Of a DNA stretch of 64,000 bases, positions 34,491 through 43,839 are shown piece by piece. Under the pieces are notes generated by a model that was not told where the DNA came from, made no database searches, and worked only from the letters and a program-made list of their open reading frames with translations. The position numbers and the translations under genes were made by a program. Origin of the DNA: Nocardia acidivorans NBRC 108247 (GTDB taxonomy: Bacteria; Actinomycetota; Actinomycetes; Mycobacteriales; Mycobacteriaceae); assembly GCF_001625085.1 (NCBI RefSeq), contig NZ_BDAW01000044.1, positions 1 to 64,000 of the forward strand, given 5' to 3'. Within the stretch, counting starts at the first letter, position 1. The number at the start of each line of letters is the position of its first letter.

Positions 34491-35654
34491 TCAGTAGGAC
34501 CGGGGCAGGCCGAGCGAGTGCTGTGCCACGAAATTGAGGATCATCTCGCGGCTGACCGGGGCGACGCGCGCGATACGCGAGGCCGCGAGCATACCCGCCA
34601 GACCCACATCGGAGGTCAGGCCCGCGCCGCCGTGCGTCTGGATGGCTTGATCGAGCGCCTTGATACTCGCCTCCGCCGCAGCGTATTTCGCCATATTGGC
34701 CGCCTCGGCGGCGCCGAAGTCGTCGCCCGAGTCGTACAGGAACGCGGCCTTCTGCATCATCACCTTGGCCAGTTCCAGTTCGATCTTCACCTGCGCCAGC
34801 GGATGCGAAATGCCCTGGTGCGAGCCGATCGGCGCGCCCTTCCAGACCGTGCGCTCCTTGGCGTAGGCGACCGCGCGGTCAATGGCATAGCGGCCCATAC
34901 CAATTGCCATGGCCGCGCCCATGATGCGCTCCGGGTTCAGGCCCGCGAACAGCTGCGCGATGGCGGCGTCCTCCTGGCCGACCAGGGCGGCGGCGGGCAG
35001 GCGCACATCATCGAGGAAGAGCGTGAACTGATTGTCCGGCTCGATAATGTCCATCTCCTGCTTCGTCTTCACGAAGCCGGGGGCGTCGGTGGGGACGATG
35101 AACAGGGCGGGCTGGAGGTTGCCGGTCTTGGCGTTCTCGCTGCGGGCCACGATGAGCACCGCCTCGGCCTGATCCACCCCGGAGATGTAGATCTTGCGGC
35201 CGTTGAGAATCCAGTCGTCGCCATCGCGGCGGGCGGTGGTGGTGATCTTGTGCGAATTCGAGCCCGCATCCGGTTCGGTGATGCCGAAGACCATCTTGCC
35301 CGAGCCATCGGCCAGTTTGGTCAGCCAGTGCTGCTTCTGCGCCTCGGTGCCGTACTTGGTGATGATGGTGCCGCAGATGGCCGGGGAGACCACCATGAGC
35401 AGCAGACCGCAACCCTGTGCGGCGAGCTCCTCCTGCACCAGGGCCAGCTCGTAGATGCCCGCGCCGCCACCGCCGTACTCCTCCGGCAGATTCACCCCGA
35501 GAAAGCCGAGTTTGCCCGCCTCATCCCACAATTCGTCGAACGGCTCACCCTTGCGGGCCTTGGGTCCGGCGTAATCGCGGAAGTTGTACTTTGCGGCCAG
35601 TTTGGCCACCGCGTCGCGCAGCGCCTTCTGTTCGTCGGTCTCGATGAAGCTCAT
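34491..35654 (-). CDS. fadE12: acyl-CoA dehydrogenase (FadE12-like)
   Basis: The 387-residue flavoprotein has the standard acyl-CoA dehydrogenase layout: helical N-domain, beta middle domain with FGITEPDAGSNSHKI, and C-terminal helical domain with THGGAGLTSDVGL in place of the usual GG-GY-E signature. It oxidises a short or branched acyl-CoA. Its ATG lies only three bases after the stop of the carboxylase alpha gene, with AGGAG inside that gene's end. The order matches fadE12 (Rv0972c). Confidence 0.9.
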   Translation of the reverse strand: MSFIETDEQKALRDAVAKLAAKYNFRDYAGPKARKGEPFDELWDEAGKLGFLGVNLPEEYGGGGAGIYELALVQEELAAQGCGLLLMVVSPAICGTIITKYGTEAQKQHWLTKLADGSGKMVFGITEPDAGSNSHKITTTARRDGDDWILNGRKIYISGVDQAEAVLIVARSENAKTGNLQPALFIVPTDAPGFVKTKQEMDIIEPDNQFTLFLDDVRLPAAALVGQEDAAIAQLFAGLNPERIMGAAMAIGMGRYAIDRAVAYAKERTVWKGAPIGSHQGISHPLAQVKIELELAKVMMQKAAFLYDSGDDFGAAEAANMAKYAAAEASIKALDQAIQTHGGAGLTSDVGLAGMLAASRIARVAPVSREMILNFVAQHSLGLPRSY

Positions 35655-35657
35655 CGT

Positions 35658-37661
35658 TTACTCCTGATTGTCTTCTGGCTGGACCACGGCGAGCACGGCG
35701 CCGACCTCGACCTGCTGGCCGGCGGTGACTGTGAGTTCGGTGAGCACACCGGCGGCGGGGGCGGTGATGGTGTGCTCCATTTTCATGGCCTCCAGCCACA
35801 GAATGGGCTGGCCCTTCTCGACTCGACCGCCCAGCTCCGCGCCGAGCCGAATGACCGATCCCGGCATGGGCGCGAGCAGGGAGCCCTCGGCCACCTGATC
35901 GGCCGGATCCTCGAAACGCGGCAGACGGCGCACGGTCACCGGGCCGAGCGGGGAGTCCACGGCCACCAGATCGCCGTAGCGTGCCACCTGGAAGCGGCGG
36001 CGCACCGGACCGTGTTCCCCCGACACCTGGAGGGTGACCGAATCCGGTGTGGCTTCGAGCAATTCGAGGCCGGGATGGCCCTCGACCCGAAGACCCGCGC
36101 GGGTGAGGGTGTAGCGCACCTCATGCTTACCGGTGACGCGACTCTCGTACGACTTGGACTGCGGTTGCGACGGCAGATTGCGCCAGCCGCTCGGCAGGCC
36201 GAAACCGACACGGGCGGCCCGGCGATTGGCGGCGGCATCGGCGAGGGCGGCGGCGATGATCGACAGCGCCTCAGCGGATTCCGAGGCCAGCGGGGCGGAC
36301 AGCACGTCCAGGCCGTGCGTGGTGAAGAAGGCGGTATCGGTGTCACCGGCCAGGAAGGCCGGATGCCGCAGTACCCGCACGAGCAGGTCGCGGTTGGTGA
36401 CCAGGCCGTGGATCTTGGCGCGCTGTAGCGCCGAGGCGAGCAGATGCGCTGCCTCGTCGCGGGTTTCGGCGAAGGAGATGACCTTCGAGAGCATCGGGTC
36501 GTAGTGCACGCCGACCACCGAGCCGTCCACCACGCCGGTGTCCAGGCGCACGCCGGGCTCGGTGAGCACGGTGAATTCACCGGTGGTGCCGGGAATTTCG
36601 AGCTTGTGCACGGTGCCGCTCTGCGGCTGCCAGTCGTGCGCCGGATCCTCGGCGTACAGGCGCACCTCGATGGAGTGGCCGCGCATACCCGGCTGCGTCG
36701 CGGGCAGCGGCCGACCGGCGGCGACCTGCAATTGCAGGCGCACCAGATCCAGTCCGGTGACCTGTTCGGTGACCGGATGCTCCACCTGCAGACGGGTATT
36801 CATTTCCAGGAAGAAGAAGTCGCCCTTCTCGTCGGCCAGGAATTCGACGGTGCCCGCGCCCTCGTAGCCGATGGCCTCGGTGGCCAGCTTGGCGGCCTCG
36901 AACAGCCGTGCCCGCATCCCGTCGATCTTCTCGACCAGCGGGGACGGAGCCTCCTCGACCACCTTCTGGTGGCGGCGCTGAATGGAGCACTCGCGCTCGC
37001 CGACCGCCCACACCGTGCCCCGGGTATCGGCCATGACCTGCACCTCGATATGGCGGCCGGTCTCCAGATAGCGCTCGCAGAAGACCGTCGGATCACCGAA
37101 GGCCGATTCCGCTTCGCGCCGTGCGCCTTCCAGCTGCTCGTGCAGGTCGGCGAGGTCGCGCACCACGCGCATACCGCGACCGCCGCCACCGGAGGACGCC
37201 TTGATGAGCACCGGCAGCATCTCCGCGGTGACCTCGGCCGGATCGAGCTCGGCCAGCACCGGGACACCGGCGGCATCCATCATCTTCTTGGACTCGACCT
37301 TGGAGCCCATCTGCTCGATGGCGGTGACCGGCGGGCCGATCCAGGTCAGCCCCGCGGCCAGCACCGCCTTGGCGAATTCGGCGTTCTCGGAGAGGAATCC
37401 GTAACCGGGGTGAATGGCATCGGCACCGGCGGCCAGCGCCGCCTCGATGATCAGCTCACCGCGCAGGTAGGTCTCACCGGGGGTGTTGCCGGGCAGTCGA
37501 ATGGCCGAATCCGCCTCCGCCACATGCGGTGCGGCGGCATCGGCGTCGGAATACACGGCGGTGGTGGCGATTCCCATGCGACGACAGGTCGCGAAAACGC
37601 GCCGCGCGATCTCACCACGATTGGCCACCAGAACGTTCGTAATGTCCATACCGGCACTCAC
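35658..37661 (-). CDS. accA2: acyl-CoA carboxylase alpha subunit (biotin carboxylase + BCCP)
   Basis: This 667-residue protein has an N-terminal biotin carboxylase (VLVANRGEIARRV, ATP-grasp KASSGGGGRGMR, HRHQ-type RRHQKVVEEAPSP, EMNTRLQVEHPVTE), a linker/BT region and a C-terminal biotinyl domain with biotin site EAMKM. It carboxylates its own biotin with bicarbonate and ATP; the beta subunit then transfers the CO2 to an acyl-CoA. The GTG start overlaps the beta-subunit stop by four bases (37658-37661), showing coupling. The gene order is that of accD2-accA2 in M. tuberculosis. Methylcrotonyl- or geranyl-CoA-like substrates are possible. Confidence 0.93.
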   Translation of the reverse strand: MSAGMDITNVLVANRGEIARRVFATCRRMGIATTAVYSDADAAAPHVAEADSAIRLPGNTPGETYLRGELIIEAALAAGADAIHPGYGFLSENAEFAKAVLAAGLTWIGPPVTAIEQMGSKVESKKMMDAAGVPVLAELDPAEVTAEMLPVLIKASSGGGGRGMRVVRDLADLHEQLEGARREAESAFGDPTVFCERYLETGRHIEVQVMADTRGTVWAVGERECSIQRRHQKVVEEAPSPLVEKIDGMRARLFEAAKLATEAIGYEGAGTVEFLADEKGDFFFLEMNTRLQVEHPVTEQVTGLDLVRLQLQVAAGRPLPATQPGMRGHSIEVRLYAEDPAHDWQPQSGTVHKLEIPGTTGEFTVLTEPGVRLDTGVVDGSVVGVHYDPMLSKVISFAETRDEAAHLLASALQRAKIHGLVTNRDLLVRVLRHPAFLAGDTDTAFFTTHGLDVLSAPLASESAEALSIIAAALADAAANRRAARVGFGLPSGWRNLPSQPQSKSYESRVTGKHEVRYTLTRAGLRVEGHPGLELLEATPDSVTLQVSGEHGPVRRRFQVARYGDLVAVDSPLGPVTVRRLPRFEDPADQVAEGSLLAPMPGSVIRLGAELGGRVEKGQPILWLEAMKMEHTITAPAAGVLTELTVTAGQQVEVGAVLAVVQPEDNQE

Positions 37662-39262
37662 ATTCGGAAGACGCCGAAGCCCTCGGCGCCCTTGATCGGG
37701 GCATTGTGGATGGCGGACAACGCCATTCCCAATACCGTGCGGGTGTCGCGCGGGTCGATGACGCCGTCGTCGTACAGGCGGCCCGACATGAACATGGGCA
37801 GCGATTCGGCCTCGATCTGCGCCTCGATCATGGCGCGCATACCGGCGTCGGCCTCCTCGTCGAACGGGATGCCGCGCGCCTCATTGGCGGCCCGGCCGAC
37901 GATGGAGATGACGCCCGCCAGCTGCGCGCCGCCCATGACGGCGGATTTGGCGCTGGGCCAGGCGAAGACGAAGCGCGGATCGTAGGCGCGACCGCACATG
38001 CCATAGTGCCCCGCGCCGTAGGACGCGCCCATCAGCAGTGAGATATGCGGAACCTTGGAGTTCGAGACCGCGTTGATCATCATCGCGCCGTGTTTGATGA
38101 TGCCCTTCTGCTCGTACTCCTTGCCGACCATATAGCCGGTGGTGTTGTGCAGGAACAACAGTGGGGTGTTCGACTGATTCGCCAGCTGGATGAACTGCGC
38201 GGCCTTCTGCGCTTCCTCGGAGAAGAGCACACCCCGGGCGTTGGCGAGAATGCCGATCGGATAACCGTGCAGCTCAGCCCATCCTGTGACCAGGCTGGAG
38301 CCGTACAGCGGCTTGAACTCGTCGAAATCCGAGCCGTCCACCACGCGCGCGATGACCTCGCGCGGATCGAACGGGATCTTCAGATCGCCGGGCACGATGC
38401 CGAGCAGTTCGTCCTGGTCGTACAGCGGTTCGATGACCTCGGCGGCCGGGCGCGGGGCCGGGCCCTTCTTCCGCCAGTTCAACCGGCGCACGATGGAGCG
38501 GCCGAGTCGAATGGCGTCCTGTTCGTCCACAGCCAGGAAATCCGCCAAACCCGAAGTGCGGGCGTGCATTTCCGCACCGCCCAGGGATTCGTCATCGGAT
38601 TCCTCACCGGTGGCCATCTTCACCAGCGGCGGGCCGCCCAGGAACACCTTGGAGCGCTCCTTGATCATGACCGTGTAGTCGGACATGCCCGGGATGTACG
38701 CGCCACCGGCGGTGGAGTTGCCGAAAACCAGTGCGATGGTGGGAATTCCGGCCGCCGACAAACGGGTGAGATCGCGGAACATGCGACCACCCGGGACGAA
38801 GACCTCTTTCTGCGTGGGCAGATCCGCGCCGCCGGACTCCACCAGGCCGATGACCGGGAGCCGGTTCTCCAGCGCGATATCGTTCATGCGCAGGTTCTTG
38901 CGCAGCGTCCACGGATTCGAGGTGCCGCCGCGCACGGTCGGATCGGGCGCGACGATCATGCATTCGACGCCCTCCACAATGCCGATACCGGCGATGACGC
39001 TCGCGCCGACATGGAAGTCACTGCCCCAGGCCGCGAGCGGGGCCAGCTCCAGGAACGGGGAATCCTCATCCAGGAGCAGTTCGATGCGCTCGCGCGCGGT
39101 CAGCTTGCCGCGCTTGCGATGTCTCGCCATCTTGTCCGGGCCGCCGCCCGCGATGTTCTTGGCGTACTCGGCCTCGACCTCGTCGAGTTTGGCCGTCATC
39201 GCCTCGGCGGCGGCCTGATAATCGGCCGACTTCGGATCCACGGTGCTGCGCAGAATACTCAA
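37658..39262 (-). CDS. accD2: acyl-CoA carboxylase beta subunit (carboxyltransferase)
   Basis: The 534-residue carboxyltransferase has the two crotonase-like halves of the acyl-CoA carboxylase beta family. Signatures are RGKLTARERIELLLD, ESGGADLPTQKEVF, FGNSTAGGAYIPGM, VVDGSDFDEFKPLYG and MGASYGAGHYGMCG. These resemble methylcrotonyl-CoA carboxylase beta more than propionyl-CoA carboxylase. The TTG start at 39262 is inferred: it overlaps the stop of the preceding dehydrogenase gene and gives the shortest plausible N-terminus with the full domain. A GTG eight codons on is an alternative. It pairs with the alpha subunit encoded immediately downstream. Confidence 0.92.
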   Translation of the reverse strand: MSILRSTVDPKSADYQAAAEAMTAKLDEVEAEYAKNIAGGGPDKMARHRKRGKLTARERIELLLDEDSPFLELAPLAAWGSDFHVGASVIAGIGIVEGVECMIVAPDPTVRGGTSNPWTLRKNLRMNDIALENRLPVIGLVESGGADLPTQKEVFVPGGRMFRDLTRLSAAGIPTIALVFGNSTAGGAYIPGMSDYTVMIKERSKVFLGGPPLVKMATGEESDDESLGGAEMHARTSGLADFLAVDEQDAIRLGRSIVRRLNWRKKGPAPRPAAEVIEPLYDQDELLGIVPGDLKIPFDPREVIARVVDGSDFDEFKPLYGSSLVTGWAELHGYPIGILANARGVLFSEEAQKAAQFIQLANQSNTPLLFLHNTTGYMVGKEYEQKGIIKHGAMMINAVSNSKVPHISLLMGASYGAGHYGMCGRAYDPRFVFAWPSAKSAVMGGAQLAGVISIVGRAANEARGIPFDEEADAGMRAMIEAQIEAESLPMFMSGRLYDDGVIDPRDTRTVLGMALSAIHNAPIKGAEGFGVFRM

Positions 39263-40422
39263 GACTGGAACCCCAATCGCTTTGCCGCCAGGGCGGTCAG
39301 GATTTCGTTGGTGCCGCCGCCGATGCCGAGGATGCGCACATCGCGGTACTGCCGCTCCACCTCGGACTCGCGCATGTAGCCGAGTCCGCCGAACAGCTGA
39401 ACCGCCTGGTGTGCAACCCATTCCGCGGTCTCGACGGCGGTGTTCTTGGCGAAGCACACCTCGGCGATGAGATCGGTCTCACCGCGCGAGGAGCGTTCGG
39501 CGATCTGCCGGGTGTAGACGCGGGCCACATCGATCCGGCGCGCCATCTCCGACAGGGTGTTCTGTACCGACTGACGGCTGATCAGCGGACGGCCGAAGGT
39601 CTCCCGGTCACGGGTCCATTGCAGCGTCAGGTCCAGACAGCGCTGGGCCTGCGCGTACGCCTGCACCGCCAGCCCCACCCGCTCGCTCACGAAAGCATTG
39701 GCGATCTGCGCGAATCCGGAGTTCTCCGGACCGACTAGATTCGAGACCGGTACGCGCACATCGACATACGAGAGTTCGGCGGTGTCCGAGGCCAGCCAGC
39801 CCATCTTCTCCAGCTTGCGGCTGACGGTGAAGCCGGGCGTGCCCTTCTCCACGATGAGCAGCGAAACACCCGCCGCGCCACTACCGCCCGTGCGTACGGC
39901 CGTCACGACATAGTCCGCGCGCACACCGGAGGTGATGTAGGTCTTGGAGCCGTTGACGATGAACTCGTCACCCTCGCGCACCGCGGTGGTGCGCAGATGC
40001 CCGACATCGGAGCCGCCGCCGGGCTCGGTGATGGCGAGCGAGCCGATCTTCTCCCCCGCCAGGGTGGGCTTGGCGAAACGCTCGATATGGTCGGCGTTTC
40101 CGGAGGCGATAATGTGCGGCACCGCGATTCCGCAGGTGAACAGCGAGGCGAACAGCCCGCCCGAACCGCCCGCGTAATGCATCTCCTCGCACACGATGGC
40201 GGCGTCGATGGGATCGCCGCCGGAACCACCTCCTGACTCCGGGAACTGGATTCCCAGCAGGCCCAGCGCGCCCGCCTTCTTGTGCAGTTCGCGCGGGATC
40301 TCACCGTCCCGCTCCCAGCCGTCCAGGTACGGGAGCACCTCGCGCTCGGCGAATCCGCGCACGGTGGCGCGCAATTCGCGACGCTCCGGCGTCTCCCAGG
40401 GGTTCACAAAGGCAGTGCTCAT
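39259..40422 (-). CDS. fadE13: acyl-CoA dehydrogenase (FadE13-like)
   Basis: The 387-residue protein is a second acyl-CoA dehydrogenase of the operon, with AITEPGGGSDVGHLRT as FAD/CoA contact and the C-terminal FGGLGYMRESEVERQYRD (quoted within the limit as LGYMRESEVERQYRD) that includes the catalytic-base region. AAGGAG lies before the ATG at 40422. The stop codon overlaps the TTG of the carboxylase beta gene. The position matches fadE13 (Rv0975c). The presence of two dehydrogenases in one operon suggests that they act on different intermediates of one branched chain. Confidence 0.92.
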   Translation of the reverse strand: MSTAFVNPWETPERRELRATVRGFAEREVLPYLDGWERDGEIPRELHKKAGALGLLGIQFPESGGGSGGDPIDAAIVCEEMHYAGGSGGLFASLFTCGIAVPHIIASGNADHIERFAKPTLAGEKIGSLAITEPGGGSDVGHLRTTAVREGDEFIVNGSKTYITSGVRADYVVTAVRTGGSGAAGVSLLIVEKGTPGFTVSRKLEKMGWLASDTAELSYVDVRVPVSNLVGPENSGFAQIANAFVSERVGLAVQAYAQAQRCLDLTLQWTRDRETFGRPLISRQSVQNTLSEMARRIDVARVYTRQIAERSSRGETDLIAEVCFAKNTAVETAEWVAHQAVQLFGGLGYMRESEVERQYRDVRILGIGGGTNEILTALAAKRLGFQS

Positions 40423-40495
40423 GGCTGTATCTCCTTCTGGCATGACCGGGGGCTCCGCGTGGTTACGCAAGCTCCGGCCTCCGAGCCCTGACCGC

Positions 40496-42211
40496 TCACG
40501 CCAGTAGCTCCACAGGAATTTCGATGTGCCGAGCCCGAAGCCATTCCCCGAGCCCCTTGGCCTGCGGATCGAAACGCGCCTGATAGGCCACGCCCTCCCC
40601 GAGCAGACCCTCGACAATGAAGTTGATCGCACGCAGATTCGGCAGCACGTGCCGGGTGATCGGCAGTTTCGCGGTCTCGGGCAGCAGCAGGCGCAGCTCG
40701 TCCACGGTGAGCGCGTGCACCAGCCAGCGCCACTGTTCGTCGGTGCGCACCCATACGCCGATATTGGCATTGCCGCCCTTGTCACCGCTGCGCGCCAGGG
40801 CGATGGTGCCGAGCGGGACGCGGCGCGTCTCGCCCTGCGGAAGCGGCTGCGGCAGTCTGGGTTCGGGCACCTCGGCGAGTTCGAGGGTCTCCTCCGCCGG
40901 GGCGATGTCCACCGTGGTGCCATCGGGCAGCACCGCGATATGCGGAACCTGCTTCGCATCCACGTAGCCGGGCGAGAACACCCCGTACGGCCCGCCGTTT
41001 CCGGGCGGTGCGGTCAGCGAGAAGCCCGCGTAGCTGGCGAGCGCCAATTCCACCGCCACACTGGAGAATCCGCGTCCGACCTTGTTCGGATCCGGATCGC
41101 GCACCACACAGCGCAGCAGCGCGCTGGCCTGCTCCTCGGTCTCGGCGTCCGGCCGGTCCAGCCGGGCCAGGGTCCAGTCCATCTCGGCGGGCCGCACCGG
41201 CAGCCAGGATTCCAGCTGTCGTTGCGCCAGTTCGGCTTTGGCCTCGATATCCAGGCCGGTGACAATGAACTCCATCTCATTGCGGAAACCGCCGATGGTG
41301 TTCAGCGAGACCTTGGTCCGCGGCGGCGGCGCTTCGCCCGTGACGCCGCTGATGAGCACCCGATCCGGACCCTGCCGGCTGAGCGTGAGGCTGTCCAGCC
41401 GCGTGGTGACATCCGGCCCGGCGTAGCGCGCGCTCTGGATCTCATACATGAGCTGGGCCTCGACCGTATCCACGGTGACCGCGCCGCCGGTGCCCTCGTG
41501 CTTGGTGATCACACTGCTGCCGTCCCGGCGCACCTCCGCGATCGGGAAGCCGGGCCGATTCAGATCGGCGATCTCGGTGAAGAAGGCGAAATTGCCCCCG
41601 GTGGCCTGGGTACCGCATTCGATGACGTGTCCGGCCACCACCGCGCCCGCGAGCGCGTCGTAATCGGTTCGGCCCCAGCCGAAATGGGCGGCGGCCGGGC
41701 CGACCACCAGGGCGGCGTCGGTGACGCGACCGGTCACCACGATATCCGCACCCGCGTCCAGACCCGCCGCGATACCCCACGCGCCCAGGTAGGCATTGGC
41801 GGTGAGCGGTGCGCCGAGTCCGAGTTCGGCGGCGCGCGGCAGCAGATCGTCACCGGCCACATACGCGATCTTCGGTGCGAGACCGAGCTTTTCGGCGACC
41901 TCGCCGACCCGCTGCGCCAATCCGGCGGGATTGAGCCCGCCCGCGTTGACGACGATCTTCACGCCCTTTTCCAAGGCCAGTCCGAGATTGCTCTCCAGCT
42001 GTCGCACAAAGGTTTTGGCGTAGCCGAGGGTGCTGTCCTTCATCCGATCCCGCCCCAGGATCAGCATGGTGAGCTCGGCCAGATAGTCACCGGTGAGCAC
42101 ATCGAGCTGCCCGCCCTCGAGCATCTCCCGCATGGCGCTCATCCGGTCCCCGTAGAAGCCGGAGCAGTTGCCGATCCGGAGCAGCTCCGGATCCTCGCCG
42201 AGCTGACTCAT
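40496..42211 (-). CDS. AtuA-family acyclic terpene utilisation protein (DUF1446; Rv0976c family)
   Basis: The 571-residue protein starts with the DUF1446 domain (IGNCSGFYGDRMSAM, then VVNAGGLNPAGLAQ) and ends with the AtuA-like ferredoxin-fold domain (about residues 470-571; SGDKGGNANIGVW). AtuA of Pseudomonas is needed for growth on citronellol/geraniol, but its reaction is unknown. AGGAGGT precedes the ATG at 42211. It is the first gene of the operon, 79 bp downstream of an operator-like palindrome. With the carboxylase pair it makes acyclic isoprenoid or leucine-type branched acyl-CoA the best guess for the substrate. Confidence 0.88.
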   Translation of the reverse strand: MSQLGEDPELLRIGNCSGFYGDRMSAMREMLEGGQLDVLTGDYLAELTMLILGRDRMKDSTLGYAKTFVRQLESNLGLALEKGVKIVVNAGGLNPAGLAQRVGEVAEKLGLAPKIAYVAGDDLLPRAAELGLGAPLTANAYLGAWGIAAGLDAGADIVVTGRVTDAALVVGPAAAHFGWGRTDYDALAGAVVAGHVIECGTQATGGNFAFFTEIADLNRPGFPIAEVRRDGSSVITKHEGTGGAVTVDTVEAQLMYEIQSARYAGPDVTTRLDSLTLSRQGPDRVLISGVTGEAPPPRTKVSLNTIGGFRNEMEFIVTGLDIEAKAELAQRQLESWLPVRPAEMDWTLARLDRPDAETEEQASALLRCVVRDPDPNKVGRGFSSVAVELALASYAGFSLTAPPGNGGPYGVFSPGYVDAKQVPHIAVLPDGTTVDIAPAEETLELAEVPEPRLPQPLPQGETRRVPLGTIALARSGDKGGNANIGVWVRTDEQWRWLVHALTVDELRLLLPETAKLPITRHVLPNLRAINFIVEGLLGEGVAYQARFDPQAKGLGEWLRARHIEIPVELLA

Positions 42212-42289
42212 TGCTGACCTCCTGTGCACCGCGCGGCGCAGCGCCCTCGCTGCGGTCCGCTCAAGGGTCACATCGGGTCAGAAAAAAAT

Positions 42290-42305
42290 CAAGCCTGCGT
42301 GCTTG
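42290..42305. promoter_or_regulatory. candidate operator CAAGC-N6-GCTTG
   Basis: The inverted repeat CAAGC CTGCGT GCTTG lies 79 bp upstream of the first gene of the minus-strand atuA-acc operon, next to an A-tract. It also lies about 45 bp upstream of the divergent 54-residue gene. Sites of this form are common for TetR regulators of acyl-CoA catabolism, so the operon's own TetR protein is the likely binder. Confidence 0.5.
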
Positions 42306-42350
42306 TTAATTGGCCGGTCGGATCCACCGCCCCCGAGCTCACCGGGCAAA

Positions 42351-42515
42351 ATGATCGCCGTGTCCAAAGATGTCGCCGTGATCGTTCTGCTAGCCCTGGC
42401 CGGATTCCTGCTCGGCGGGGCCTACTCGACCTGGAAGACGATGCGCCCGCTCGCCCTCGCGCTCGGCCTTGCCGGGGTGCTGGCGGTCGCGGGCGCGGTG
42501 CTCTACCTCATCTAG
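42351..42515 (+). CDS. small membrane protein with two TM segments (54 aa)
   Basis: The 54-residue product has two hydrophobic helices (about residues 8-25 and 33-53) joined by a short polar turn STWKTMRP. ATG at 42351 and GTG at 42360 are both possible starts. No Shine-Dalgarno is obvious. It ends 14 bp from the convergent cyclase gene. No family is recognised. Codon use is like that of its neighbours, which supports it as a gene. Confidence 0.6.
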   Translation: MIAVSKDVAVIVLLALAGFLLGGAYSTWKTMRPLALALGLAGVLAVAGAVLYLI

Positions 42516-42529
42516 CCGGTCCTACGGAC

Positions 42530-43540
42530 CTATTCGGCTTCGAGGCGGAAGATGCGCAGATCCTCCGGCACCCCGCTGAGCGGAGCCGCGAAGAAACTGC
42601 GCCGATAGGGCTTCACCCCGAAACCCAGCTCGTCCAGGGTCTCGGGTCCGAGCGCGTCCAGGGTCGCATTGGACAGCATGGTGTTGCCATTGCCGCCCGC
42701 CTCCATCACCCGGGCGGCAATGGTGACATCGACCCCCAGCCAATCGCCGCCGATCTCCCGGGGCGTACCCGTATGCAGGCCCACGCGCATCCGCGGGCGA
42801 TACCCGTCGATATTCACGGTGGTCAGATTCTCCTTGGCCGCCACCGCCGCACGCACCGCGCGATCCGCGGACGGGAACACCGCCATCAGACCGTCGCCCA
42901 TGCGCTTGATGACCTGACCGCCGCGATCGGCGATCGGCGGCTCGATGGCCTTGGCCACCCGGCGCAGCAGTTCCAGGGTCCGTTCGTCACCGGCGGCCAG
43001 GGACCAGCTGGAGAAGGCCACCAGATCGGTGAACATGATGGTCACGTCCTGGGTGCCCCGGCCCTTGCCGACCCGCTCCAGCATGGCCTGCCAGACCTGT
43101 AGCGCGCCCAGCCCCAATTCACGTGCGGCACTGGGCGAATCGCCGACGAACTTATCGGCGGCCCGGGCCACCGCGCGCGCCCCGCCCGGTCCGGTGACCG
43201 AGAGCGGATCGCCGAAAGCCGGGTCGCCGGGCAGGTTTTCGCGCGCCTTGCGCACCAGGCCGATCAGATCGCCGCGCTGATTCGCGGCATTGACCAGCGC
43301 CGAGAGCTGCCCGCCGGGAAAGCGGCGGCGGCCGGGCGCGGTACCGGATTCGTCCGCGGATTCGTCGGCCATTTCGGTCGGGACCAGCGGGATCACCAGG
43401 TCGGGATCGATACGGGGTGCCCGCGACTCACGCGCACGAGACCCGTTCGCCTCCCGCGACCGGTTGCGATCGGTCCCCAATCCTTCCGAGCGGGAGGCGT
43501 CGGATGCGCGCTCGCCGCCGTCGGAGGGTCGTTCGCTCAC
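42530..43540 (-). CDS. class III adenylate/guanylate cyclase-domain protein
   Basis: This 336-residue cytosolic protein has a Ser/Arg/Glu-rich, disordered N-terminus of about 60 residues, a helical region, and a C-terminal class III cyclase domain. The domain starts VTIMFTDLVAFSS (first metal Asp in FTD), continues VIKRMGDGLMAVF (second metal Asp in GDG; substrate-specifying Lys in IKRMGDG) and RVGLHTG, and includes NTMLSNATLDAL near the end. The lysine and overall pattern favour ATP, giving cAMP. The transition-state arginine region (VTIAARVMEAGGNG) is present. The GTG start at 43540 is preferred; the frame upstream is not protein-like. Confidence 0.88.
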   Translation of the reverse strand: MSERPSDGGERASDASRSEGLGTDRNRSREANGSRARESRAPRIDPDLVIPLVPTEMADESADESGTAPGRRRFPGGQLSALVNAANQRGDLIGLVRKARENLPGDPAFGDPLSVTGPGGARAVARAADKFVGDSPSAARELGLGALQVWQAMLERVGKGRGTQDVTIMFTDLVAFSSWSLAAGDERTLELLRRVAKAIEPPIADRGGQVIKRMGDGLMAVFPSADRAVRAAVAAKENLTTVNIDGYRPRMRVGLHTGTPREIGGDWLGVDVTIAARVMEAGGNGNTMLSNATLDALGPETLDELGFGVKPYRRSFFAAPLSGVPEDLRIFRLEAE

Positions 43541-43756
43541 GCCCAGAGCGTATCTCAGGGCTTGATCTCCGGATGGATTAATGACTGCCACCTGACACCT
43601 TCCGATCGGTACGAGCGGCCACATCATTGGACCCGCCGATGTTATGAGTGTTTTGGTTGCTGGGCCGATGCTACAGATGACCAGTTGGGTCCGCCAGGCG
43701 CTTCCGAACGGAATTGACACATTTCACACAGTGTTTTCCGGGGCCTCGGAAACGAC
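43541..43756. other. intergenic region between cyclase gene and ABC operon
   Basis: No gene is supportable here. It should contain the cyclase promoter on the minus strand, and ends at the terminator of the ABC transporter operon. Confidence 0.5.
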
Positions 43757-43792
43757 ATCGGCCCGATACGGATCGCTCCGTATCGGGCCGAT
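43757..43792 (-). terminator. intrinsic terminator of the ABC exporter operon
   Basis: A perfect 16-bp stem: ATCGGCCCGATACGGA, loop TCGC, TCCGTATCGGGCCGAT. It begins 47 bp beyond the permease stop on the minus strand and is followed there by GTCGTTTCC. Confidence 0.85.
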
Positions 43793-43839
43793 TCTCGCCG
43801 CCGAACCGGGCAGTGGCCGGCGGCATCCCCGGGCAGGGT

